Positions 36,336-45,454 of a stretch of DNA of 64,000 bases are shown here, piece by piece. The first letter of the stretch is position 1, and every line of letters begins with the position of its first letter. The DNA lies in NCBI RefSeq assembly GCF_000145235.1, contig NC_014391.1, forward strand, positions 3,046,001 to 3,110,000, read 5' to 3'. Source of the stretch: Micromonospora aurantiaca ATCC 27029. GTDB lineage: Bacteria > Actinomycetota > Actinomycetes > Mycobacteriales > Micromonosporaceae. Position numbers and translations under genes: made by a program. The notes under the pieces are model-generated. The model saw nothing but the letters and a program-made list of their open reading frames with translations, was not told where the DNA came from and did no database searches.

Positions 36336-37163
36336 GTGACCGATCGATCCCTGACCCTGATGGCGGTGCACGCGCACCCCGACGACGAGGCGACGAGCAC
36401 CGGCGGCGTCCTGGCGCGCTATGCGGCCGAGGGCGTCACCACTGTGCTCGTGACGTGCACCGACGGGGGGTGCGGCGACGGTCCCGGCGGGATCAAACCG
36501 GGCGACCCCGGCCACGACCCGAAGGCCGTGGTCGAGATGCGCCGCGCCGAGCTGGCCGCCAGTTGCGAGGCGCTCAAGGTCACCCACCTGGAGACGCTCG
36601 ACTACGGCGACTCCGGGATGATGGGCTGGGCGACGAACGACGCGCCCGGCGCGTTCTGGAACACGCCGGTGGCCGAGGCGGCCGACCGGCTGGCCGAGCT
36701 GATCCGGCGCTACCGCCCCGACGTGGTGGTCACCTACGACGAGAACGGCTTCTACGGCCACCCGGACCACATCCAGGCCCACCGGATCACCATGGCCGCT
36801 GTGGAGCAGACCGGCATCCCGGCCAAGGTCTACTGGACCACCGTGCCGCGCAGCGCGTTCCAGCAGTTCGGCACCGTCATGAAGGAGATCGGGGTGGAGT
36901 TCCCCGAGCCGGAGGCGACCGACGAGATGCCGGCGCTGGGCCTGCCGGACGACGAGATCACCACCTGGGTCGACACCAGCGGCTACGGCGGGCAGAAGTT
37001 CGCCTCGCTCGCCGCGCACGCCAGCCAGGCGGAGAACATCTTCTTCCTGCGCCTGGGGCAGGAGCGGTTCACCGAGCTGATGAGCATGGAGACGTTCGTG
37101 CGGGTGCGGGACACCACCGGCGCGGCCACACCCGAGGACGACCTGTTCGCCGGGTTGCGCTGA
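36336..37163 (+). CDS. LmbE/PIG-L zinc deacetylase, Mca/MshB-like
   Basis: Zinc-dependent amidase/deacetylase of 275 residues. Metal motif AHPDDE near residue 12 and later zinc His in YGHPDHIQAH. Overall layout (TCTDGGCGDGPGG, VVTYDENGFYGHPDH, SLAAHASQAENIFFLRL) matches mycothiol S-conjugate amidase Mca and its paralog MshB, which act in mycothiol detoxification and biosynthesis. Sequence alone does not decide between them; the length is closer to Mca. GTG start. Mycothiol is restricted to actinobacteria, which supports the taxonomic reading. Confidence 0.85.
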   Translation: MTDRSLTLMAVHAHPDDEATSTGGVLARYAAEGVTTVLVTCTDGGCGDGPGGIKPGDPGHDPKAVVEMRRAELAASCEALKVTHLETLDYGDSGMMGWATNDAPGAFWNTPVAEAADRLAELIRRYRPDVVVTYDENGFYGHPDHIQAHRITMAAVEQTGIPAKVYWTTVPRSAFQQFGTVMKEIGVEFPEPEATDEMPALGLPDDEITTWVDTSGYGGQKFASLAAHASQAENIFFLRLGQERFTELMSMETFVRVRDTTGAATPEDDLFAGLR

Positions 37164-37197
37164 CCGGTCGCCGGTCCGGTCCGGGGAGGTCATCGAC

Positions 37198-38358
37198 TCA
37201 CGTCGAGACGGTCTGCGCGGCTAGGTGATCGAGCACGGCGCGGACGTCCCCGCCGGTCCCGGCCATGATCCGTCGTTGCCGGGTGGCGCCGGTGCCGTCC
37301 CGGCGCACCCGGTCCAGCTCGCGCCGGACCAGATCCAGGTCACCGTGGCGGGCCAGCGCGGGCGTGACGGTGACGACCAGGTCGTCGACGAGGTCCCAGG
37401 CCGGCCGGGGCCGACCGGAGCGCAGGTCCACGAGCTTTCCGTCGACGCCGTCGTGGGCGGCCCGCCAGTGCGCGGCGGCGACCAGGCAGTCCCGGATGCG
37501 GGGTGCCGGCACACCGGCGCGCACGTCGTCGATCAGCGTGGCCACGAGCGCCCGGACCAGCCCGGCGACCAGCACCGTGTCGTCGACTGTGGGGCACACG
37601 TCGCCGACCCGGACCTCCACCGTCGGGTACGCCGCGGACGGGCGGGCGTACCAGTAGACCATCGCGGCGTCGAGCATGATCCCGGCGGTGATCAGGTCCG
37701 CCACCGTGGCGTCGTAGTCGGCGGCGGATTCGAAGTGCGGTGTCGGTCCGATGCTCGGCCACCGTTCCAGCTGCATCGAGCGCCAGCTCGCGTGGCCGGT
37801 GTCCCGCCCGTCGTGCAGCGGCGAGTTCGCGGTGAGCGCCTGCACCACCGGCAGCCACGGGCGCAGGTGGTTGCAGACCTGCACTGCCAGTTCCCGGTCC
37901 GGCACGCCGACGTGGACGTGGCAGCCGCAGACCGCCGGGTCGTGGGCCACCGGGCCGAACCGGCGGGACATGTCGTGGTAGCGCTGCTCGTCGGGCACCG
38001 TGCGGTGGGCTTCGCAGACCGGGGTGGCACCGACGGCGACCAGCCGTGCCCCGGCCGCGTCGGCCGCCTGCGCGGCCGCCTGGCGCAGCGTGACCAGGTG
38101 CTCCCGCAGCTCTCCGAGATCGGGACTGACCGGCGTCACCATCTCGACCATGCTGTGCCGGAACTCCTGCCGGCTCTGCTCGCGGGCGGTGCCGGACAGC
38201 GCGCCGCGTACCCGGTCGGCGACCGGCATGCTCTCGCCGGTGGCCGGGTCCAGCAGCAGGAACTCCTCTTCCACCCCGAGGGTCAGGACGGTGGGGATCT
38301 GCGGGGTGGTGGTGGCGGTGGTGGTGGGCCGCGGCCTCACCGACGGCTCCACCGGCAC
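37198..38358 (-). CDS. YbdK-type carboxylate-amine ligase (GCS2 family)
   Basis: Glutamate-cysteine ligase-like ATP-dependent carboxylate-amine ligase, 386 residues with this start. The family core begins LGVEEEFLLLDPATGESMP and includes CGCHVHVGVPDRELA and PTVEVRVGDVCPTVDD. The frame stays open to a GTG at 38445, but the glnA terminator hairpin covers that point and family members begin close to the LGVEEEF block, so GTG 38358 is preferred; 38352 and 38340 are alternatives, and none has a clear ribosome-binding site. The natural substrates of YbdK proteins are not settled. Confidence 0.83.
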   Translation of the reverse strand: MPVEPSVRPRPTTTATTTPQIPTVLTLGVEEEFLLLDPATGESMPVADRVRGALSGTAREQSRQEFRHSMVEMVTPVSPDLGELREHLVTLRQAAAQAADAAGARLVAVGATPVCEAHRTVPDEQRYHDMSRRFGPVAHDPAVCGCHVHVGVPDRELAVQVCNHLRPWLPVVQALTANSPLHDGRDTGHASWRSMQLERWPSIGPTPHFESAADYDATVADLITAGIMLDAAMVYWYARPSAAYPTVEVRVGDVCPTVDDTVLVAGLVRALVATLIDDVRAGVPAPRIRDCLVAAAHWRAAHDGVDGKLVDLRSGRPRPAWDLVDDLVVTVTPALARHGDLDLVRRELDRVRRDGTGATRQRRIMAGTGGDVRAVLDHLAAQTVST

Positions 38359-38441
38359 GGAACGGTCGGCGTGTCGTCGTGAGGCGGAGTCATGTCTCGA
38401 CGGTACGAGGGCGGGGGCCGGCCCGAGGCCGTTTCCGCCGA

Positions 38442-38472
38442 CCACCGCCCCCGCGGGTGGCGGGGGCGGTGG
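38442..38472 (-). terminator. glnA terminator hairpin
   Basis: Perfect 13-bp stem CCACCGCCCCCGC (38442-38454) with 38460-38472, loop GGGTG, ten bases past the glnA stop. Confidence 0.75.
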
Positions 38473-38481
38473 CGGTAGGGG

Positions 38482-39906
38482 TCAGCAGTCGAAGTAGAGC
38501 GCGAACTCGTGCGGAGTGGGCCGCAGACGCACCGGGTCGACCTCGTTGGCGTTCTTCCAGTCGACCCAGGTGGAGATCAGGTCGTCGGTGAAGACACCGC
38601 CGTCGAGCAGGTAGTCGTGGTCGGTCTCCAGCGCCGCCAGCGCCTCGGGCAGCGAGCCCGGGACCTGCTTGACGTCGCCCCACTCCTCCGGCGGCAGGTC
38701 ATAGAGGTCCTTGTCGATCGGCGCGGGCGGCTCGATCTTGTTCTTGATGCCGTCGAGACCGGCCATGAGCATGGCGGAGAACGCCAGGTACGGGTTGCTG
38801 GACGGGTCCGGCACCCGGAACTCGACGCGCTTGGCCTTCGGGTTGCTGCCGGTCACCGGGATGCGGGTGCAGGCGGAGCGGTTGCGCTGGGAGTAGACCA
38901 GGTTGACCGGCGCCTCGAAGCCGGGGACGAGACGGCGGTAGGAGTTGATGGTCGGGTTGGTGAAGGCGAGCAGCGAGGGTGCGTGGTGCAGCAGGCCGCC
39001 GATGTACCAGCGGGCGGTGTCGGACAGCCCGGCGTAGCCGGTCTCGTCGTAGAACAGCGGTTCGCCGCCGCGCCAGAGGCTCTGGTGGGTGTGCATACCG
39101 GAGCCGTTGTCACCGAACAGCGGCTTCGGCATGAACGTGGCGGTCTTGCCGTGCGCCCACGCCTCGTTCTTGATCAGGTACTTGAACAGCTGAAGCTCGT
39201 CGGCCGAGTGCAGCAGCGTCGAGAACCTGTAGTTGATCTCGGACTGCCCGCCGGTGCCCACCTCGTGGTGCGACCGCTCCACGGTGAAACCGGCGTCCAC
39301 CATCCGGCGGACCATGCTGTCGCGCAGGTCGGCGTAGTGGTCGACCGGCGGCACCGGGAAGTAGCCACCCTTGTACGCGGTCTTGTAGCCGCGGTTGCCA
39401 CCCTCCTCGATCCGCCCGCTGTTCCAGGCGCCCTCGATCGAGTCGATGTAGTAGAACGACTGGTGCGCCGAGGTCTCGTGGCGGATCGAGTCGAAGATGT
39501 AGAACTCCGCCTCGGCGCCGAAGTAGGCGGTGTCGGCGATGCCGCTGGCGGCGAGGTACGCCTCGGCCTTCTTCGCCACGTTGCGCGGGTCGCGGGAGTA
39601 CGCCTCGCGGGTGAACGGGTCGTGGACGAAGAAGTTCAACGCGACGGTCTTCTGCGTGCGGAACGGGTCCACGAACGCGGTCGCCACGTCCGGCAGCAGC
39701 AGCATGTCCGACTCGTGGATCGACTGGAAACCACGGATCGAGGAGCCGTCGAAGGCGAGACCGTCGGTGAACACGCTGTCGTCGAACGACTCGACCGGCA
39801 GGTTGAAGTGCTGCATCACGCCGGGCAGGTCACAGAAACGTACGTCGACGAACTTCACGTCCTCGTCGGTGAGGTATCGCAGGAGTTCCTCGGAATTGGC
39901 GAACAC
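38482..39906 (-). CDS. glnA: type I glutamine synthetase
   Basis: Cytosolic dodecameric enzyme making glutamine from glutamate, ammonia and ATP; 474 residues. GTG 39906 chosen: AGGAGG lies four bases upstream and the product then starts [11 protein letters not shown] as in other GlnA proteins; the 26-codon upstream extension is not conserved. Signatures are [16 protein letters not shown], the metal/ATP block [20 protein letters not shown] and [10 protein letters not shown]. The adenylylation Tyr is present in DLYDLPPEE, so it is of the regulated GlnA1 (I-beta) kind. The 233-base gap to the divergent asnB-like gene should carry both promoters. Confidence 0.95.
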   Translation of the reverse strand: MFANSEELLRYLTDEDVKFVDVRFCDLPGVMQHFNLPVESFDDSVFTDGLAFDGSSIRGFQSIHESDMLLLPDVATAFVDPFRTQKTVALNFFVHDPFTREAYSRDPRNVAKKAEAYLAASGIADTAYFGAEAEFYIFDSIRHETSAHQSFYYIDSIEGAWNSGRIEEGGNRGYKTAYKGGYFPVPPVDHYADLRDSMVRRMVDAGFTVERSHHEVGTGGQSEINYRFSTLLHSADELQLFKYLIKNEAWAHGKTATFMPKPLFGDNGSGMHTHQSLWRGGEPLFYDETGYAGLSDTARWYIGGLLHHAPSLLAFTNPTINSYRRLVPGFEAPVNLVYSQRNRSACTRIPVTGSNPKAKRVEFRVPDPSSNPYLAFSAMLMAGLDGIKNKIEPPAPIDKDLYDLPPEEWGDVKQVPGSLPEALAALETDHDYLLDGGVFTDDLISTWVDWKNANEVDPVRLRPTPHEFALYFDC

Positions 39907-40139
39907 ACGTCCTCCTGGCAGGCGTCGTTGATCCTGGCCACGTCCCGTGGCCGGACCGCCCGGGGACATGGCCCGTACCGCCACCGTACGACGGCGCGCC
40001 GTGCCCGGCTCGCCAACAGCCCATCCGGGTTTCCTTCGCCACAGGCCGGGTAGTCGCCGTACCCGGCGGACCGCCCGGGAGACGACGTGGCGGGAGGTTG
40101 GCGTGGTGGGTGCTCCCCGACTGACCGGTGGACGCTGAG

Positions 40140-41924
40140 ATGTGCGGGATCAGCGGTGAGGCCAGATTCGACGGGGCCGCCCCCGACGCCGCCGCGGTGA
40201 CCCGGATGACCGCTGCCATGCGCTCACGCGGCCCGGACGGCGAGGGCACGTGGAGTGACGGCTGGATCACCCTCGGGCACCGTCGGCTGACAGTGATCGA
40301 CCTGTCCGAGGCCGGCGCCCAGCCGATGGTCCGCGACGACCTCGGCCTGGCCCTGGTCTTCAACGGCTGCGTCTACAACTACCCGGAGCTGCGCGACGAG
40401 CTGCGCGCGGCCGGGCACACCTTCCGCAGCACCAGCGACACCGAGGTGATCCTGGTGGCGTACGCGCAGTGGGGGGAGCGGTTCGTCGACCACCTGGTCG
40501 GCATGTTCGCGGTCGCGCTGGTGGACCGGCGGCGCCGCCGCCTCGTGCTGGCCCGCGACCGGCTCGGCATCAAGCCGCTCTACCTCGCCGAGTCGCCCGG
40601 CCGGCTCCGGTTCGCCTCCACGCTGCCGGCGCTGCTGGCCGGCGGTGACGTCGACACCGGCATCGACCCGGTCGCGCTGCACCACTACCTGTCCTGGCAC
40701 TCGATCGTGCCGGCGCCCCGCACGATCCTGCGCGGGATACGCAAGCTGCCGCCGGCCACCGTCCGGGTGATCGAGGCCGACGGGCGCAGCCGGGAGCGCG
40801 TCTACTGGCGGCCCGAGTACCGGCGCGACCCGGCCCACGACGGCATGGACGCCGCCGACTGGCGGGCCGCCGTCGGGGACGCGCTGCGCACCGCCGTACG
40901 CCGCCGGCTGGTCGCGGACGTGCCGGTCGGGGTGCTGCTCTCCGGCGGGCTCGACTCCAGCATGATCGTGGCGCTGCTCGACGACGCCGGACAGCACCAC
41001 CTCCAGACGTTCAGCATCGGCTTCGACAGCCGCGGCGACGAGACCGGCGACGAGTTCCACTACTCCGACCTGGTGGCCCGCACGTTCGGCACCGACCACC
41101 ACCGCATCCGGCTCGCCGACGGCGATCTCGGTCCGGCCGTACGCGCCACCGTGGCGGCCATGACCGAACCGATGGGCAGCCACGACGTGGTGGCGTTCCA
41201 CCTGCTCTCCGAGCAGGTCGCCAAGCACGTGAAGGTGGCGCAGTCCGGCCAGGGCGCCGACGAGGTGTTCGCCGGCTACGGCTACCACCACCGGCTGGCC
41301 CGCTCGCCCCGAGAGGACGCGACGGCCGAGTTCACCGCCGCGTTCTTCGACCGCGACCACGCCGAGCTGACCGAGGTGGTCGAACCGGCGTACGCCTGCG
41401 ACGGTGACGCCTCCGGCGAACTGGTCGCCGCGGACCTGGCCGCGCCGGGCGCGCAGACCGCCGTGGACGCGGTGCTGCGCCTGGACACGCACCTGATGCT
41501 GCCCGACGACCCGGTCAAGCGGGTGGACAGCATGAGCATGGCGTGGGGGCTGGAGGTGCGTACGCCCTTCCTCGACCAGGACCTGGTCACGCTCGCCGCG
41601 GCGTGCCCGCCGGAGCACAAGCTGGCGCAGGGCGGCAAGGGTGTGCTCAAGGACGTGGCCCGCGAGGTGCTGCCGGCCGAGGTCATCGACCGGCCCAAGG
41701 GCTACTTCCCGGTGCCGGCGCTGCGCAACGTCGACGGTCCCGTGCGAGAGTTGGTGGTCGAGGCGCTGGGTGCGCCCGAGGCGCGCCGGCGCGGGCTGTT
41801 CCGCCGGGCGTACGTCGACGAGCTGCTGGCCGAGCCGGACCGGGCCCAGGCCGCCGCCGGCAGCAACAAGTTGTGGCAACTGGGCCTGCTGGAGCTGTGG
41901 TTGCAGACGCACGGCGTGAGCTGA
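40140..41924 (+). CDS. asnB: asparagine synthetase-like glutamine amidotransferase
   Basis: Two-domain enzyme of 594 residues. ATG 40140 is the true start since it puts the catalytic Cys at position 2 (MCGISGEA); a GTG four codons upstream would bury it. N-terminal Ntn glutaminase (to about 220; [24 protein letters not shown]), C-terminal synthetase with PP-loop [15 protein letters not shown]. It is longer than E. coli AsnB, and the AsnO-type enzyme of N-acetylglutaminylglutamine amide synthesis has a similar length, so asparagine is not certain as product. Followed 19 bases later by a YegP-like small gene. Confidence 0.86.
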   Translation: MCGISGEARFDGAAPDAAAVTRMTAAMRSRGPDGEGTWSDGWITLGHRRLTVIDLSEAGAQPMVRDDLGLALVFNGCVYNYPELRDELRAAGHTFRSTSDTEVILVAYAQWGERFVDHLVGMFAVALVDRRRRRLVLARDRLGIKPLYLAESPGRLRFASTLPALLAGGDVDTGIDPVALHHYLSWHSIVPAPRTILRGIRKLPPATVRVIEADGRSRERVYWRPEYRRDPAHDGMDAADWRAAVGDALRTAVRRRLVADVPVGVLLSGGLDSSMIVALLDDAGQHHLQTFSIGFDSRGDETGDEFHYSDLVARTFGTDHHRIRLADGDLGPAVRATVAAMTEPMGSHDVVAFHLLSEQVAKHVKVAQSGQGADEVFAGYGYHHRLARSPREDATAEFTAAFFDRDHAELTEVVEPAYACDGDASGELVAADLAAPGAQTAVDAVLRLDTHLMLPDDPVKRVDSMSMAWGLEVRTPFLDQDLVTLAAACPPEHKLAQGGKGVLKDVAREVLPAEVIDRPKGYFPVPALRNVDGPVRELVVEALGAPEARRRGLFRRAYVDELLAEPDRAQAAAGSNKLWQLGLLELWLQTHGVS

Positions 41925-41943
41925 GCGGAGCGGGAGGAGCGCT

Positions 41944-42204
41944 GTGAAGTTCGTCATCGAGAGCGAGGCCGACGGCAGTGTGGGGTTCACAGTCGTCGGC
42001 GGCGACGGTCAGGTGCTCGCCACCGGGGCGCCCTGCCCGGACAAGGGCTCGGCGCTCGCCGTCGTCGGGGAGCTGATGCACGGGCTGGGCGACGCCTGTG
42101 TGGAGGACCGGACCGAGGCCGGCGCCGGGCCGGTGGCCGGCACCCGGACCGAGATCGGCGACGACATGTCGGACATCGGCCGCTCCGGCATCCCGCCGGT
42201 CTGA
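41944..42204 (+). CDS. YegP/DUF1508-like small protein
   Basis: Small acidic protein of 86 residues. GTG start with GGGAGGAG upstream. Residues 1-50 (KFVIESEADGSVGFTVVGGDGQVLATGAPCPDKGSA, split here as one beta hairpin plus a helix start) have the YegP domain pattern: two to three beta strands with a G-D/N-G turn and a K-S/G-A helix start. The C-terminal 30 residues look disordered. Likely co-transcribed with the asnB-like gene; role unknown. Confidence 0.68.
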   Translation: MKFVIESEADGSVGFTVVGGDGQVLATGAPCPDKGSALAVVGELMHGLGDACVEDRTEAGAGPVAGTRTEIGDDMSDIGRSGIPPV

Positions 42205-42255
42205 CCGCGGCACGTCCTGGCGGCGTGACGGCGATCCGCCGGTCCGGCCGCGACA

Positions 42256-42288
42256 CGTCCCGCCCGGCCGACGAGCCCGGGCGGGACG
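42256..42288. terminator. bidirectional terminator hairpin
   Basis: Perfect 12-bp stem CGTCCCGCCCGG (42256-42267) with 42277-42288, loop of nine bases, between convergent genes. Shares the GTCCCGCCCGG core with hairpins at 6553 and 13764. Confidence 0.75.
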
Positions 42289-42294
42289 GTGCGC

Positions 42295-42465
42295 TCACTG
42301 CTCGTCGTCGAGCACGTCCGTGTGGCCGTCCCGGGTGACGGTGGGCGGCAGGTGCTCGTCCGGCTGGGGCGCCTCGGCGAGCGTGTGGTGCGGGTCGCCG
42401 TCGGGCGAGAACAGCACCCGATCGGTCTTGCGGGTCTTCTCCTGCTCCTCCTCCGGCTCCGTCAC
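42295..42465 (-). CDS. small acidic hypothetical protein
   Basis: 56-residue protein from GTG 42465 with GGAGGG eight bases upstream. Very hydrophilic (TEPEEEQEKTRKTDRVLF at the start, DGHTDVLDDEQ at the end), no hydrophobic core, probably disordered. Supported by the good ribosome-binding site and by a terminator after the stop. Function unknown. Confidence 0.6.
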   Translation of the reverse strand: MTEPEEEQEKTRKTDRVLFSPDGDPHHTLAEAPQPDEHLPPTVTRDGHTDVLDDEQ

Positions 42466-42569
42466 CGCGTTCTCCCTCCGCTCACCGGCGCCCCGGGCAG
42501 GCCGCCCCTCGTCCCACGCTAAGCGCCGGACGAGCGCCGGGAGCCGGTTTCCGCGCGACGGCCCCGCGG

Positions 42570-43271
42570 TCACCCACCGGGACGGTACGGCCGCCGGGTG
42601 AGGCTCGCGTACGCCATCGTGGTCAGCGTGACGATGTCGAACACCGGCACACCCAGCCGCGCCTGGATCCGGTGGGCGAACGGCACCAGGTCGGTGCACT
42701 CGACGACCAGCGCCCCCAGGTCCGGGTGCGCGCGGGCCAGCGCGTCGACCCGCTCGTCCACCTCGGCCGCCAGCCGCCCGACGTCGAGGGCGTCGCGCCG
42801 CCCCTCCAGCATCACCTCGCGGAACTCCGGCTGCCCGGCCATGCCGGTGACCGCCACCGGGACGTCGGCGGCGCCGATCGCGGCCAGGTGGCGCGGGGTC
42901 AGGGCGGCCTCGTCGGCGACCAGCAGCCCGACCGGGCCCCCGACCATGCGGTGCACCATCGGCAGTTGCACCAGGCTCGACGACCACAGCGGGACGCGCA
43001 CCGCGGCGGCGAGTTCGGCCTGGAACAGCACGAGGAACCCGCACGCGCCGGTGATCCCGGCGACCCCGGCCGCCTCCAGGTCGCGGGCCGCGTCGACGAA
43101 CGGTCGCAGCAGCGCCGGGTCGGCCTCGCGGACCAGCCGCTGCGGCGTGGCGCCCTCCACCACCCGGTAGCGCACCGGGAAGTCGAACGTGTCCGGGTTG
43201 CGGATGTGCCCGGGGATCTTGTCGAAGCTGGTGTCGAGGCAGAGCACGCCGATCTCCGGCCGGTCGCTCAC
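42570..43271 (-). CDS. Asp/Glu/hydantoin racemase-family protein
   Basis: Predicted cofactor-independent racemase or isomerase, 233 residues. GTG 43271 overlaps the stop of the flavoenzyme gene (GTGA), so it is the last gene of the encapsulin operon. Two catalytic-type cysteines are in GITGACGFLV (about 83) and LVVECTDLVPFAH (about 195), the spacing expected for this family. It could interconvert the stereochemistry of an amino-acid intermediate handled by the adjacent D-amino-acid dehydrogenase-like enzyme; the substrate is not known. Family members also include maleate isomerases and decarboxylases. Confidence 0.8.
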   Translation of the reverse strand: MSDRPEIGVLCLDTSFDKIPGHIRNPDTFDFPVRYRVVEGATPQRLVREADPALLRPFVDAARDLEAAGVAGITGACGFLVLFQAELAAAVRVPLWSSSLVQLPMVHRMVGGPVGLLVADEAALTPRHLAAIGAADVPVAVTGMAGQPEFREVMLEGRRDALDVGRLAAEVDERVDALARAHPDLGALVVECTDLVPFAHRIQARLGVPVFDIVTLTTMAYASLTRRPYRPGG

Positions 43272-44548
43272 GAGATCCCCTTCCGGAAGCGGTCCAGGGC
43301 GAACGTCTCCAGCGGCAGGTCCGGCTCGGCGCCGGAGACGAGCTGGGCGAGCAGCCGCCCGCCGGCCGGGGCCAGGCCCATCCCGATGTGCCCGTGCCCG
43401 GTGGCCACGCTGACGTTGTCGTAGCCGTCGGCCCGCCCGATCAGCGGCAGGCTGTCCGGGGTGCACGGACGCAGGCCGCTCCACACGTCCAGCCGGCGGC
43501 CGGTGTCCAGCGCCGGCAGGTACCGCCGCGCGGTGCGCAGGATCCCGTCGACGCGGCGCGGTGAGATCGACGTGTCCAGCCCGGACAGCTCCAGCGTGCC
43601 GCCGACGCGTACCCGGTCACCGAGCGGCATCACGGCGACCTTGCCCTCGCTGAGCAGCACCGGCCGGGTGGGCGTGCCCGGCCCGGCGGGCAGCGTGACG
43701 GTGTAGCCCTTCGCCGGTTGCAGCGTCAGCCCGACGTCGAGCATCCGGGCGCAGGCCGCCGACCACACCCCGGCGGCGATCACCACCTCGGCCGGGCGCA
43801 GCTCGCCCCGGGCCGTGCGCACCGCGCGTACGCGCCGCCCGGTCACCTCGAAGTCGCGTACCTCCGCGCCGGTGACGATGTCCACGCCCCGGGCCCGCAG
43901 CGCCCGCGCGAGCGCCACCAGGAACGCCGGGATGCGCAGCGCGGCGCCCTCCTCGTTGAGCAGCGTCCCGGCCACCGCGAAGTCGACGCCGGGTTCCAGC
44001 CGGGCCAGCTCGGCCCGGTCCAGCTCGCGCAGCGGCACGCCACGCGCGGTCGCCGCCGGGATCGTCCGGCGCGCCTTCGCGTACCCCTGCTCGGTGTGGC
44101 AGGCGAGGATCATGCCGCGTTCGGTGAGCGTCCCGGCCAGCTCGTCCTCGGCGCAGATCTCGCGCAGCAGCGCGAGGCTGCGCTGTTTGAGCGCGAGCAG
44201 CGTCTCGAACCCGGCGCGGGCGTGCCGTTCGGTGCAGTGCCGGCGGAAGTGCCAGAGCCAGGCCAGCAGCGCGCCGTCCAGCCGGGGCCGGACCGCGAAC
44301 GGGCTCTCCGGGCGCAACAGCCAGCGGATCCCGGTGGCCGGCACCCCCGGCTCGGCCAGCGGCGCCGAGCCCTGGGTGCCGACGAAGCCGGTGTTCCCGG
44401 CCGAGCAGGCCGCCGCGTCGCCGACCTCGCCCCGGTCCACCACCGTCACGCTGAGCCCGGCGCGGCGCAGGAACCAGGCGCAGCACAGGCCCACCACGCC
44501 CGCGCCGACCACCAGCACGTCGGGGTCGGTACGGGCCGGCGTCGTCAT
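43268..44548 (-). CDS. FAD-dependent D-amino-acid dehydrogenase-like oxidoreductase (DAO family)
   Basis: Flavoprotein of 426 residues. Rossmann FAD motif VVGAGVVGLCCAWFLRRAG at about 14-32 followed by VVDRGEVGDAAACSAGNTG, both as in DadA. Later blocks VVIAAGVWSAACARML, LQPAKGYTVTLP and CTPDSLPLIGRADGYDNV complete the DAO fold. Likely oxidises an amino acid or amine in the encapsulin-linked pathway, although a DadA-like catabolic role is possible. ATG 44548 lies 13 bases after the shell-gene stop, and its own stop overlaps the racemase start. Confidence 0.86.
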   Translation of the reverse strand: MTTPARTDPDVLVVGAGVVGLCCAWFLRRAGLSVTVVDRGEVGDAAACSAGNTGFVGTQGSAPLAEPGVPATGIRWLLRPESPFAVRPRLDGALLAWLWHFRRHCTERHARAGFETLLALKQRSLALLREICAEDELAGTLTERGMILACHTEQGYAKARRTIPAATARGVPLRELDRAELARLEPGVDFAVAGTLLNEEGAALRIPAFLVALARALRARGVDIVTGAEVRDFEVTGRRVRAVRTARGELRPAEVVIAAGVWSAACARMLDVGLTLQPAKGYTVTLPAGPGTPTRPVLLSEGKVAVMPLGDRVRVGGTLELSGLDTSISPRRVDGILRTARRYLPALDTGRRLDVWSGLRPCTPDSLPLIGRADGYDNVSVATGHGHIGMGLAPAGGRLLAQLVSGAEPDLPLETFALDRFRKGIS

Positions 44549-44561
44549 CAGTCGCCGCCGG

Positions 44562-45440
44562 TCAGAGCGTCACGACGAAGAAGCAGGTGGGCAGGTTCAC
44601 CACGACCCGCTCCCAGATCTCGGCGCGCAGTGCCACACCGGGTTCGGCGAACGTGCCCGGCGGCGGTTCGGCGAACGCGATGGTGGACCGGCCGGCGTCG
44701 AACAGCAGCGCGCCGTGTCCGAAGTCCCCGACGATCGCGGTGCCCGGGTCGACCAGCCGGGTACGCACGATGAACACGCCGTTGTCCTCCACGTCCCGCA
44801 TCAGCGAGCCGCTGCCCAGCAGGCGGTAGTAGTCGGCCGGGTTGATGATCAGCCCGTCGGCGGTGCTGCCCATCTGCTCGACCTCGTTGCACGCGGCCAG
44901 GACGGTGGACGCGAACGGTCCCGGGTCGGTGAGCCGGCCCAGGTCCGGCATGGTCAGCAGCCCGCCCTCGCCGCGCAGGATGGTGTGGTTCTCGGCCGTG
45001 GCCAGCCGCACCACCAGCCGGTAGTCGATGAACTGCGCGAAGCTGACCGGGTCCTCCCACAACGTGTCCGGCACCTGCACCCACGCGGTGGTGGTGAGCA
45101 GCGGCGGGATGGGGGAGCGGTGGAAGTGGTTGGCCGCCTCCCGGCGCAGGTCCGCGCCGTCCACCGCCGGGTCGTCCGGGCGGGGCGGGCTCTCGTGCCA
45201 GTAGTAGTCCTGCGGATCCCGGGACAGGTCCACCACCTTGAGCATGTTCCGCGACGGGTAGCGGGGCTTGCGCCGGGAACTGGTGAGCGAGTCGGTGATC
45301 GTCACGTCGTAGTCGACGCTGGTGTCGAAGCCGTCCTTGGCGAACGCCTCGACGAACGCCGCGCCGGGCGACATCTGCGTCTTCCGCTCGGCGACCACCT
45401 CGGCGATCGTCCGCTTCACGGTGTCGGTGCGCTGCGACAT
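44562..45440 (-). CDS. HK97-fold capsid-like protein, candidate encapsulin shell
   Basis: 292-residue protein with the architecture of HK97 major capsid proteins. ATG 45440 has GGAGGG seven bases upstream. Residues 1-35 form an N-terminal helical arm; 40-125 hold an E-loop-like Arg/Pro/Asp-rich stretch. Residues about 128-160 match the P-domain spine helix (EDPVSFAQFIDYRLVVRLA, then TAENHTILRGEGG). Residues 195-292 match the A domain: DGLIINPADYYRLL, VEDNGVFIVRTRLV, GTAIVGDFGHGALLF, VALRAEIWERVVVNLPT. No phage gene lies nearby. It sits inside a metabolic operon between methyltransferase and flavoenzyme genes, as proposed for Family 3 (natural-product) encapsulins. Assembly and cargo are inferred. 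Confidence 0.85.
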   Translation of the reverse strand: MSQRTDTVKRTIAEVVAERKTQMSPGAAFVEAFAKDGFDTSVDYDVTITDSLTSSRRKPRYPSRNMLKVVDLSRDPQDYYWHESPPRPDDPAVDGADLRREAANHFHRSPIPPLLTTTAWVQVPDTLWEDPVSFAQFIDYRLVVRLATAENHTILRGEGGLLTMPDLGRLTDPGPFASTVLAACNEVEQMGSTADGLIINPADYYRLLGSGSLMRDVEDNGVFIVRTRLVDPGTAIVGDFGHGALLFDAGRSTIAFAEPPPGTFAEPGVALRAEIWERVVVNLPTCFFVVTL

Positions 45441-45454
45441 CTGCTGTCCCTCCC

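Noticed and set aside
38359..38445. N-terminal extension of the YbdK gene to GTG 38445
   Set aside because: The extra 29 codons overlap the glnA terminator stem, have no ribosome-binding site and are not part of the family core.
44562..45440. Capsid protein as a prophage remnant
   Set aside because: No portal, protease, terminase, tail, integrase or attachment site nearby, and the gene is translationally spaced as a member of a metabolic operon.
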